A DNA stretch of 64,000 nt, from NCBI RefSeq assembly GCF_004366075.1, contig NZ_SODU01000001.1:1485154-1549153 (forward strand), in the 5' to 3' direction. Within the stretch, counting starts at the first letter, position 1, and each line of letters begins with the position of its first letter. Shown here piece after piece: positions 34,998 through 42,334 of the stretch. Source of the stretch: Kribbella pratensis. GTDB lineage: Bacteria > Actinomycetota > Actinomycetes > Propionibacteriales > Kribbellaceae. The position numbers and the translations under genes were made by a program. The notes under the pieces were generated by a model. The model saw only the letters and a list, made by a program, of their open reading frames with translations. It made no database searches and had not been told where the DNA came from.

Positions 34998-35864
34998 ATG
35001 GGTGTGATGGAGGAACTCAGGCCGCTGCTGCTGTCGATCGCGTACCGGATGCTGGGCACGTTCGGGGACGCGGAGGACGTCGTACAAGAGGCGTACCTGC
35101 GGTTGCACCGGGAGCCGGAGGTCACTTCACCGAAGGCGTTCCTGACCACGGTGACGACCCGCCTGGCGATCGACCAACTGCGCTCGGCGCGGCGGCAGCG
35201 GGAAGAGTACTTCGGACCGTGGCTGCCGGAGCCGGCCGTCGACGAGTACGTCGATCTCGCGGACCGCGCCGCGCTCTCGGACTCGCTGTCCACCGCGTTC
35301 CTCGTCGTCCTCGAACGGCTCACCCCCGACCAGCGCGCCGTCTTCCTGCTGGGTGACGTGTTCGGCTACTCGTACGACGACCTCGCCGGCATCCTCGGCA
35401 AGACGCCGGCCAACTGCCGCCAGCTCGCCGTCCGCGCCCGCCGTCGGATTGCCGACAATCGACCACGCTTCGACCCGTCCCCCCGCGAACGCGACGAGCT
35501 GGTACGACGGTTCGTCGCGGCCGCCGAGGACGGTGAGCTGGAGGCGCTCGTCGCCGTACTCACCCCGGACGCGACCTTCACCGGCGACGGTGGCGGCAAG
35601 GGCGGCTTCCCCCGCCCGGTGCACGGCGCCGGCAACGTGGCCCGGATGCTCATCGGCGTCTTCGGCAAGTTCCGTCAACTGTCCACCGAGGCGGTGCATG
35701 TCGGCGGACAGCCCGCGCTGCGGATCCACGACCGGTCGAACCGCACCGTCGCGGTCTGGTCGTTCACCATCGCCGAAGGCCGGATCACCGCGATCCATGG
35801 CATCGTGAACCCCGAGAAGCTGACCCACCTCCAGCCGTCAGGGCACCCGGACGACCAGGGCTGA
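34998..35864 (+). CDS. ECF41-group RNA polymerase sigma factor with SnoaL-like C-terminal domain
   Basis: A 288-residue extracytoplasmic-function sigma factor. Region 2 (AYRMLGTFGDAEDVVQEAYLR) and region 4 (LLGDVFGYSYDDLAGILGKTPANCRQLAVRARRR) are followed by an extra NTF2/SnoaL-like domain. The three hallmarks of group ECF41 are present: WLPEP at residues 75-79 in the linker, DGGGK at 197-201 and NPEKL at 271-275. In this group the C-terminal domain replaces an anti-sigma factor. ATG at 34998 lies four bases after the CGTC element, so the transcript is probably leaderless; ATG at 35007 is possible. The end overlaps the convergent next gene by 27 bases. Confidence 0.92.
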   Translation: MGVMEELRPLLLSIAYRMLGTFGDAEDVVQEAYLRLHREPEVTSPKAFLTTVTTRLAIDQLRSARRQREEYFGPWLPEPAVDEYVDLADRAALSDSLSTAFLVVLERLTPDQRAVFLLGDVFGYSYDDLAGILGKTPANCRQLAVRARRRIADNRPRFDPSPRERDELVRRFVAAAEDGELEALVAVLTPDATFTGDGGGKGGFPRPVHGAGNVARMLIGVFGKFRQLSTEAVHVGGQPALRIHDRSNRTVAVWSFTIAEGRITAIHGIVNPEKLTHLQPSGHPDDQG

Positions 35865-36734
35865 CGCGTCGACCTCAGCGGTAAGCGACGTGCCGCCGGA
35901 AACGGTGTCGCCATCGAGCTGGCGCCGTACCGTGCGCTCCGCCCGGACCTGGATGCGACAGCCGGTGAAGCGCTGCAGGTGTTCCTCCCGCCAGGACTTG
36001 ATCACGACGCCGAGCACGAGCCGCGGCCAATGACTGACCCGGCGCGGGGCGAGGAGCACCGCGTCGATCCGCCCGTCGTCGGGGATCGCGTCCGGCAGCA
36101 GCGGGATGTTCGCCTGCAGTGTGCCGACGTTGCCGATCACCACGGTGCGCGCGCGGCGGCGTACCGGGGGCTGGTCGTCGACGGTGATCTCGACCTGGAC
36201 GGACGGATGGTTCAGGTTCTTCAGCATCGACACCACATAGGCTGCCCAGCCGGCCCGCTTCTTCAGGTCGTCGGGGGCATCCGCGATGATCGCGGCATCC
36301 AGCCCGAGGCCCGCCATCACCACGAAGCGGTCGGTCGACAGCTGATCTCCTTCGACCAGCACGCTGTCGATCCGCCGGTCCGAGCCGTCGAGCACCTCGG
36401 CCAGCGCTGTCTCGAGCTCGAGCGAGATCCCGAGGTTGCGGGCGAGCAGGTTCCCGGTCCCGGCCGGCAGCACCCCCACCGGGATCCCCGTCCGGGCGAG
36501 CTCGGCGCACACCACCCGCACGGTCCCGTCGCCACCGGCCACCAGCACCAGATCGACCACGTCGTCGATCGCGCGCCGGGCCATCGTCACGCCGGCGTCG
36601 TCCTCGGTCGTCTCGAGCCAGAGCGGATCCTCGAACCCCCGCTCGGCCAGCGCCTTCTCGACGGTACGCCGGAAGTCGTCGCCGTCGACCTTCACCGGGT
36701 TCACGATGACGGCTGCCCGCCTGGCAGAACTCAC
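35838..36734 (-). CDS. diacylglycerol/lipid kinase family protein
   Basis: A 298-residue protein with the DAGK catalytic fold: VIVNPVK at the start, LVAGGDGTVRVV (nucleotide loop) and GVLPAGTGNLLARNLGI, then the GLGLDAAIIADA segment. It probably phosphorylates diacylglycerol or a related lipid using ATP. GTG at 36734 gives the usual N-terminus SSARRAAVIVNP; longer frames have no family support. It overlaps the sigma-factor gene tail to tail and is divergent from a serine hydrolase. Confidence 0.88.
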   Translation of the reverse strand: MSSARRAAVIVNPVKVDGDDFRRTVEKALAERGFEDPLWLETTEDDAGVTMARRAIDDVVDLVLVAGGDGTVRVVCAELARTGIPVGVLPAGTGNLLARNLGISLELETALAEVLDGSDRRIDSVLVEGDQLSTDRFVVMAGLGLDAAIIADAPDDLKKRAGWAAYVVSMLKNLNHPSVQVEITVDDQPPVRRRARTVVIGNVGTLQANIPLLPDAIPDDGRIDAVLLAPRRVSHWPRLVLGVVIKSWREEHLQRFTGCRIQVRAERTVRRQLDGDTVSGGTSLTAEVDASALVVRVP

Positions 36735-36771
36735 CTGATCTTTGTCCGTTCGAAGAGATAACGTGCTGAGA

Positions 36772-38172
36772 ATGAGCAGACTTCCACGGAGTACGCCAGA
36801 AGCCCAGGGGCTGTCCACCGCCGCACTCGGCAGTTTCGTCGCAGCGCTGGACGCCGGGCAGCCGGAGATCCAGACCGTGATGCTGGTGCGGCACGGACAC
36901 GTGGTGCTGGAGGAGGCGTGGGCGCCGTACCGGCTGGAGGACCGGCACCTGCTGTTCTCGGTGTCGAAGAGTTTCACGTCGACCGGCATCGGACTGGCGA
37001 TCGACGCCGGGCTGTTGTCGCTGGACGACCAGGTGATCTCGTTCTTCGACGCGGACGACCTGCCCGAGACGGTCAGCGACAACCTGGCCGCGATGAAGGT
37101 CCGGCACCTGCTCACGATGACGACCGGGCACTCGAAGGACACCGTCGAGGCGCTCAGCCGGGATCGCCGGATGGTCAAGATCTTCCTCGGACTCGAGGTG
37201 CAGCACGAGCCGGGCACCGTGTTCGTGTACAACAGCGGCGCGACGTACATGCTGTCGGCGATCCTGCAGCGGCTCACCGGTGCGAACCTGCTCGACTACC
37301 TGCGACCTCGGCTGTTCGAGCCGCTCGGCGCCACCGAGGCGACCTGGCAGGTGTCGAAGGAAGGCATCGTCGTCGGCGGCTGGGGCCTGAGCCTCAACAC
37401 CGAGTCCCTGGCGTGCTTCGGGCAGCTCTTGCTCCAGCACGGCGAGTGGAACGGCAAGCCACTCGTCCCGGCCGAGTGGTTCGAGGCGGCCACCTCGAAG
37501 CAGGTCCCCAACGACAACGAGGAGAACCCGGACTGGAAACAGGGCTACGGCTTCCAGTTCTGGCGCGGCCGCCACAACACGTACCGCGGCGACGGCGCGT
37601 TCGGGCAGTTCATCCTGGTCTTCCCGGAGTACGACGCGGTGCTCATCACCACGAGCGCGACCAGCGACATGCAGGCGATCCTCAACACCGCCTGGGACTA
37701 CCTGCTGCCGGCCCTTGAGGGCAAGGAGGTCCCCGCGACGCAACGCCCGGAGCGGCTCGAGCTTGCGCCGCCGAGCGGTCCCGCACCCGCGCCGGGCAAC
37801 GGGCAGACGTACCGCTTCGCGGCGGACAACCCGACCGGCCTGACCGCCGTACGGCTCGACCCCGACGGCACCGGCACGTTCAGCTTCCGTGACTTCAGCA
37901 ACGGGAGTCAGCACGAGGTCGTCTGCGCGCCGGGCGGGTGGCGCGAGCAGACTGCCCACGGCACGGTCGACGACGCGAGCCCCGAGATCGGCGAGCGTCT
38001 GGTGACCAGTGCGTACGGTGACGGCAACGCATTCGTCGCGGCCTTCCGGTGGGTCGAGTCCCCGTTCGCCGCAACGATCAGCTGCCAGGTCGACGGCGAC
38101 ACGATGACCGTCGACGGTCAGCTCAACGTCTCCTTCGGACCGACCGAGTTCAGGCTGACTTCGGAGAAGTGA
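36772..38172 (+). CDS. serine hydrolase, beta-lactamase class C/penicillin-binding family
   Basis: A 466-residue cytoplasmic-looking protein without a signal peptide. The SxxK motif is in FSVSKSFTS (about residues 63-66), the YxN motif in VYNSGATY (about 153), and the C-terminal third is a separate beta-rich domain. Members act on peptides, esters or lactams. ATG at 36772 follows TAACGT (36759-36764) by seven bases, again suggesting a leaderless message. The substrate is unknown. Confidence 0.83.
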   Translation: MSRLPRSTPEAQGLSTAALGSFVAALDAGQPEIQTVMLVRHGHVVLEEAWAPYRLEDRHLLFSVSKSFTSTGIGLAIDAGLLSLDDQVISFFDADDLPETVSDNLAAMKVRHLLTMTTGHSKDTVEALSRDRRMVKIFLGLEVQHEPGTVFVYNSGATYMLSAILQRLTGANLLDYLRPRLFEPLGATEATWQVSKEGIVVGGWGLSLNTESLACFGQLLLQHGEWNGKPLVPAEWFEAATSKQVPNDNEENPDWKQGYGFQFWRGRHNTYRGDGAFGQFILVFPEYDAVLITTSATSDMQAILNTAWDYLLPALEGKEVPATQRPERLELAPPSGPAPAPGNGQTYRFAADNPTGLTAVRLDPDGTGTFSFRDFSNGSQHEVVCAPGGWREQTAHGTVDDASPEIGERLVTSAYGDGNAFVAAFRWVESPFAATISCQVDGDTMTVDGQLNVSFGPTEFRLTSEK

Positions 38173-38243
38173 TTCACGTCACGTCACAAAGCCGGGACCG
38201 GCGCGTGTCCTCCGGGTCGTAATCACGGACGACGGAGGACGAC

Positions 38244-39182
38244 ATGAAGGTTTTGGTGGCAGGCGCGACCGGCGGACTGGGCCGGTCACTGGTACCGCAG
38301 CTGCTCGCGGCCGGACACGAGGTGACCGGGATGACCCGGTCCGAGTCCGGTGCGGCCGAGGTGCGGTCGTTCGGTGCGGACGCCGTACTCGCGGACGGCC
38401 TGGATGCCGCCGCGGTACGCGCCGCGGTGGAGTCGGTCCGCCCGGAGGTCGTCGTACACCAGATGACGGCGCTCAAGGGCGGCATCGACTTCAAGCACTT
38501 CGACGACAGCTTCGCGATGACGAACCGGCTGCGCACCGAAGGCACCGACAATCTGCTCGCGGCGTCCCAGGCGGCCGGCGTACGACGGTTCGTCGTCCAG
38601 TCGTACGCCGGCTGGAACCTCGAGCACGGCGGATCCGCCGCGAAGACCGAGGCAGACCCGCTCGACCCGAACCCGGTGCCCGCCCAGCGGCAGACGATGG
38701 CCGGGATCAAGCACCTCGAGTCGGCAGCCCTGAACACCGAAGGGATCGAGGGCGTCGCGTTGCGGTACGCGAACTTCTACGGCCCGACCGGCGACATCGG
38801 CAAGGGCGGGTCGATGGTCGAGATGATCCAGAAGCGCCGGCTCCCGCTGATCGGCGACGGCACCGGGGTCTGGTCCTTCATCCACTACGACGACGCGGCC
38901 GCGGCGACGGTGAAGGCGATCGAGAGCGACGTCACCGGCGTGTTCCAGGTCGCGGACGACGACCCGGCGCAGGCGGCGGTCTGGCTGCCCGAGTTCGCCA
39001 GGATCCTCGGTGCGAAAGCGCCGCGACGCGTCCCGACCTGGCTCGGCCGCCTCGCCGCCGGCGACGTCGGTGTGGCCGCCTTCACCGAGATCCGCGGCGC
39101 CGACAACACCCTCGCCAAGAAGACCTTCGACTGGCAGCCCGGCTATGCGTCATGGCGCGAAGGTTTCCGCCACGGGCTCTGA
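38244..39182 (+). CDS. NAD(P)-dependent epimerase/dehydratase (extended SDR-like)
   Basis: A 312-residue Rossmann protein starting MKVLVAGATGGLGRSLVPQL, with the GxxGxxG nucleotide loop at residues 7-13. The active-site region VVQSYAGWNLEHG has no standard YxxxK, so it belongs to the atypical SDR group and catalysis is uncertain. GGAGGA precedes the ATG. No operon partner; the riboswitch-controlled operon starts after it. Confidence 0.78.
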   Translation: MKVLVAGATGGLGRSLVPQLLAAGHEVTGMTRSESGAAEVRSFGADAVLADGLDAAAVRAAVESVRPEVVVHQMTALKGGIDFKHFDDSFAMTNRLRTEGTDNLLAASQAAGVRRFVVQSYAGWNLEHGGSAAKTEADPLDPNPVPAQRQTMAGIKHLESAALNTEGIEGVALRYANFYGPTGDIGKGGSMVEMIQKRRLPLIGDGTGVWSFIHYDDAAAATVKAIESDVTGVFQVADDDPAQAAVWLPEFARILGAKAPRRVPTWLGRLAAGDVGVAAFTEIRGADNTLAKKTFDWQPGYASWREGFRHGL

Positions 39183-39282
39183 GGCGGAACTGGTGAGAGG
39201 ATTCGTTTACTTCGCTGTTACACACCAGGACGGCTGCCGAAACCGGCTCGTCCTGAACTGGAACAGACCCGCCGGGACGGCG

Positions 39283-39412
39283 GGGCGCCCCTAGGGTTCC
39301 GCTGCTGGTCGATCTGACGGCAGGACTGGTCCGAGAGGGGAGGCGGTGCAGTCACTGTCGTTGAGGCAATCGTGACCGCACCGCTCCACGGCGGGACAAA
39401 AGCCCGGGAGGC
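39283..39412 (+). ncRNA. guanidine-I (ykkC) riboswitch
   Basis: The segment has the conserved ykkC blocks in order: CCCTAGGGTTCCG (39288-39302), GGACTGGTCCGAGAGG (39323-39338) and GGCGGGACAAAAGCCCGGGA (39390-39409). This aptamer binds guanidinium and turns on guanidine transport and breakdown genes. The 3' block overlaps a strong alternative hairpin, GCCCGG (39402-39407) with CCGGGC (39423-39428) extended by GGCC pairs (39410-39413 with 39419-39422), a likely expression platform. It lies about 60 bases before a permease start, and the genes that follow are guanidine-degradation genes, which agrees fully. Edges are approximate. Confidence 0.92.
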
Positions 39413-39468
39413 CTTGATGGCCCCGGGCTGCCGTGCGCGTTCCTGGGCCCGATGCAGCGGAGGCCCGA

Positions 39469-41052
39469 ATGCCAGGATCCAGCACAGCACCCACGGAAAC
39501 TCTCAGCAGCGATCAGCTCGGCGCACGCGATCTCGGCCACTTCGGCTACGCGCAGCAGCTCTCGCGCCGCGTCGGCAGCTACGCGTCGTTCGCGGCCGGT
39601 TTCTCGTTCGTCTCCATCCTCACCACTGTGTTCCAGCTGTTCGGTCTGGGCTTCGGCTTCGGCGGTACGACGTTCTTCTGGACCTGGCCGGTCGTTCTCA
39701 CCGGTCAGCTGATGGTGGCGTTGTGCTTCGCCGAGCTCGCCGCCCGGTACCCCTTGTCCGGAGCGATCTACCAGTGGGCCCGTCGTCTCGGCGGTGCTGT
39801 CGTCGGGTGGTTCGCGGGCTGGACCATGGTGATCGCGCAGATCATCACGCTGGCCACGGCGGCGATCGCGCTGCAGGTCGTGCTGCCCGCGGTCTGGCCC
39901 GGTTTCCAGCTGGTCGGCAGCGATCCCGCTCTCGCGTCGAAGGACGGCGCCGCGAACGCCATACTTCTCGGCTGCCTGCTGCTCGTTGCCACCACTGCGC
40001 TCAACGCCACCAGCGTCCGCATCACCGCGGTCGTGAACTCGGTCGGCGTGACCTGCGAACTGGTCGGCGTCCTGTTGATCGTTGTTTTGTTGACAACCAG
40101 AGCCGAGCGCGGTCCGTCGGTCGTACTGCACACGACGAATCTCGACAGCAGCACCGGGTACGTCGTACCGCTGCTGATCTCGGCGTTGATGGCGGCGTAC
40201 GTGCTGGTCGGGTTCGACAGCGCGGGCGAGTTGTCGGAGGAGACGCACAAGCCGCGCGCGACGACGCCACGGACGATCATCCGGGCGGTCACCGCCTCGG
40301 GAATCGGCGGCGCCTTCCTGATCGTCGCGGCACTGATGGCCGCGCCGTCACTGACCGACGGAGATCTCGCCACCCAGGGCCTCCCCTACGTGCTGACGAG
40401 CCGGCTCGGTACGACGGCCGGCAAGCTGCTGCTCCTCGACGTCGCGCTCGCGGTCTGCGTGTGCACGCTGGCGATCCAGACCGCGGCGGCCCGGATGATC
40501 TTCTCGATGGCACGCGACAACGTGCTGCCGGGATCGCGGCAGCTGCGCAAGGTGTCCACGCGGACCGGCACGCCGGTCGCTGCGACCGTGGTGCCCGGTG
40601 TTCTTGCCGGTGTCTGCCTCGTGGTGAACGTTGGGAACGCGGGGCTGTTCCTGGGTCTTGCCAGCGTCTGCATCATGCTGCTGTACGTCGCCTATCTGAT
40701 GGTCACGACGCCTCTGCTGGTACGTCGTTTGACCGGCAGCGGACTGCCCGGCGGAGTGGACGAGAACGGACGGCCGCTGTTCTCACTCGGACGGTTTGGT
40801 CTGATTGTCAACATTGTTGCGGTCGCCTACGGCCTCGCGATGGCGATCAACCTCGGCTGGCCACGCGCCGAGGTGTACGACCCGGCCGGTGACGGCTGGT
40901 ATCTGCAGTACCTCCCGCTGATCACCCTCGGGGTGGTCGCCGTCGGCGGTCTCCTCGCCTACCGGACCCAGCGCACCGCCTACTACGCCTCGATCGGCGT
41001 ACCCGTGCCCACCACCGCACCGGCCGTCGAAGCAGAAGGGGCCAGCGCATGA
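39469..41052 (+). CDS. APC-family permease, probable guanidine or related transporter
   Basis: A 527-residue amino acid/polyamine/organocation permease with about 12 membrane helices. Family signs include YASFAAGFSFVSI, GFGGTTFFWTWP, ELAARYPLSGAIYQWA and VGFDSAGELSEET. ATG at 39469 follows GGAGG by about six bases. It is the first gene under the guanidine-I riboswitch and overlaps the next gene by ATGA. APC permeases in this position are widespread in guanidine operons, so the substrate is probably guanidine or a guanidino compound, by context only. Confidence 0.85.
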   Translation: MPGSSTAPTETLSSDQLGARDLGHFGYAQQLSRRVGSYASFAAGFSFVSILTTVFQLFGLGFGFGGTTFFWTWPVVLTGQLMVALCFAELAARYPLSGAIYQWARRLGGAVVGWFAGWTMVIAQIITLATAAIALQVVLPAVWPGFQLVGSDPALASKDGAANAILLGCLLLVATTALNATSVRITAVVNSVGVTCELVGVLLIVVLLTTRAERGPSVVLHTTNLDSSTGYVVPLLISALMAAYVLVGFDSAGELSEETHKPRATTPRTIIRAVTASGIGGAFLIVAALMAAPSLTDGDLATQGLPYVLTSRLGTTAGKLLLLDVALAVCVCTLAIQTAAARMIFSMARDNVLPGSRQLRKVSTRTGTPVAATVVPGVLAGVCLVVNVGNAGLFLGLASVCIMLLYVAYLMVTTPLLVRRLTGSGLPGGVDENGRPLFSLGRFGLIVNIVAVAYGLAMAINLGWPRAEVYDPAGDGWYLQYLPLITLGVVAVGGLLAYRTQRTAYYASIGVPVPTTAPAVEAEGASA

Positions 41053-41702
41053 CTCTCGATCATGAGCACGAGCTTCCGGGCGCCGCCGCGTGGTCGGCGC
41101 CGGTGCGGGCGGGGCGCACCGTAACGCTGACCGCTCTGGCCGACGGTGCGAACGCGACGATGCTGATCATCGGCGCCGACCGTCTCGATCGGCTCAACAT
41201 CCCGGACACGTTGAAATCGCAGATGTCGGCCCGCATCAAGCCAGGCATGGTCCTGATGTCGGATCGCGGCCTGGCGCTGGCAACCGTCACCGCCTCCAGC
41301 CTTGACTGGCACGACTGCCTGACCGGAGCTCTCCCCGACCAACTCCTCCTCCTCGAACTCACCAAACACGGATTCGGCGAGGCGGACCTGCACGCCTGCA
41401 TCAACTTCTTCAGCAAGGTCTCCGTCGCAGACGACCCACGCGCCTCCCTGACGTACGTACCCGACCACGGCCACGCAGGTGACACAGTCACGCTCCGGGC
41501 CGACCAGGACCTCCTCATCTTCGTCTCGACCGCCCCCCATGCGCTGTCCGACGGCCGCGCCGCGAGCGTCGCCGTACGGCTCGAAACACCTGATCACTCC
41601 GAAGATCACACAGGAGGTCACACCGGAGATCCCGCACCGGATCCCGAACTCCGCGAGGAAGCGATCCGCGCGCTGCGCCTGACCCGGGAGCTGATCGCGT
41701 GA
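41049..41702 (+). CDS. cgdA: carboxyguanidine deiminase subunit, DUF1989 (urea-amidolyase-associated protein 1)
   Basis: A 217-residue DUF1989 protein. Family segments include GRTVTLTALADGANATMLII, RIKPGMVLMSDRGLALATV, DWHDCLTGA and HACINFFSKV. In the known guanidine pathway the CgdA/CgdB pair removes ammonia from carboxyguanidine to give allophanate. It overlaps the permease gene and cgdB by four bases each. The A and B assignment follows gene order and similarity to UAAP1. Confidence 0.85.
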   Translation: MTLDHEHELPGAAAWSAPVRAGRTVTLTALADGANATMLIIGADRLDRLNIPDTLKSQMSARIKPGMVLMSDRGLALATVTASSLDWHDCLTGALPDQLLLLELTKHGFGEADLHACINFFSKVSVADDPRASLTYVPDHGHAGDTVTLRADQDLLIFVSTAPHALSDGRAASVAVRLETPDHSEDHTGGHTGDPAPDPELREEAIRALRLTRELIA

Positions 41703-42334
41703 CCGTCACCAAAACGACCGCTTCGACCTCAACGGCCGTCGCGCTGGACACCGTGGTCGACGCCGGCGACGGCGCCCTCGTGACAGTGCCATCAGGCGGT
41801 CGATTGCAGATTGTCGACCTTCACGGCAACCAGGCCGTGGACACGTTGTTCTACGACGCCCATGACATCGACAACCGGTACTCCGCGTTCGACACGATCC
41901 GCGAGCAGCGGGCCGTGTTCCTGACCACCGGATCACGCCTGATGTCGACCAGGCTCGACGAACTCGCGGTGATCACCGACGACACCTGCGGCCGGCACGA
42001 CACCGTCGGCGGCGCCTGCTCGCAGGAGAGCAACGTCATCCGGTACGGCGAGTCCACGCGGCATCAGCATGCCTGCCGCCAGACGTTCCTGCGCTACGGA
42101 GCGCGGGCGGGCATCGGCCAGCGGCAGCTCACCCACAACGTCAACTTCTTCATGAACGTGCCGGTGACGTCGAGCGGCGGCCTCACGTTCGAGGACGGCC
42201 TGTCCGCCCCGGGCAAGTACGTCGAGATCACCGCGAGCCGCGACCTGTTCGTGCTGATCAGCAATTGTCCGCAGGTCAACAATCCTTGTAACGGTTGGGA
42301 CCCGACGCCGATCCAGCTGCTGGGCCGGTGGTGA
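41699..42334 (+). CDS. cgdB: carboxyguanidine deiminase subunit, DUF1989 (urea-amidolyase-associated protein 2)
   Basis: A 211-residue DUF1989 protein with VTVPSGGRLQIVDLHGNQAVDTLFYDA, CGRHDTVGGACSQESN, HQHACRQTFLRYG and the closing NCPQVNNPCNGWDPTPI. The conserved Cys and His residues may form the metal or catalytic site. It pairs with the preceding DUF1989 protein in carboxyguanidine deimination. GTG at 41699 overlaps the previous stop, and its own stop overlaps the carboxylase start. Confidence 0.87.
   Translation: MTVTKTTASTSTAVALDTVVDAGDGALVTVPSGGRLQIVDLHGNQAVDTLFYDAHDIDNRYSAFDTIREQRAVFLTTGSRLMSTRLDELAVITDDTCGRHDTVGGACSQESNVIRYGESTRHQHACRQTFLRYGARAGIGQRQLTHNVNFFMNVPVTSSGGLTFEDGLSAPGKYVEITASRDLFVLISNCPQVNNPCNGWDPTPIQLLGRW

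Noticed and set aside
38182..38207. Possible ECF41 promoter (CGTCACA then CGTG) before the epimerase gene
   Set aside because: The spacer is 15, not 16, and both elements have a mismatch, so it is not convincing next to the exact sites at 34.9 kb.
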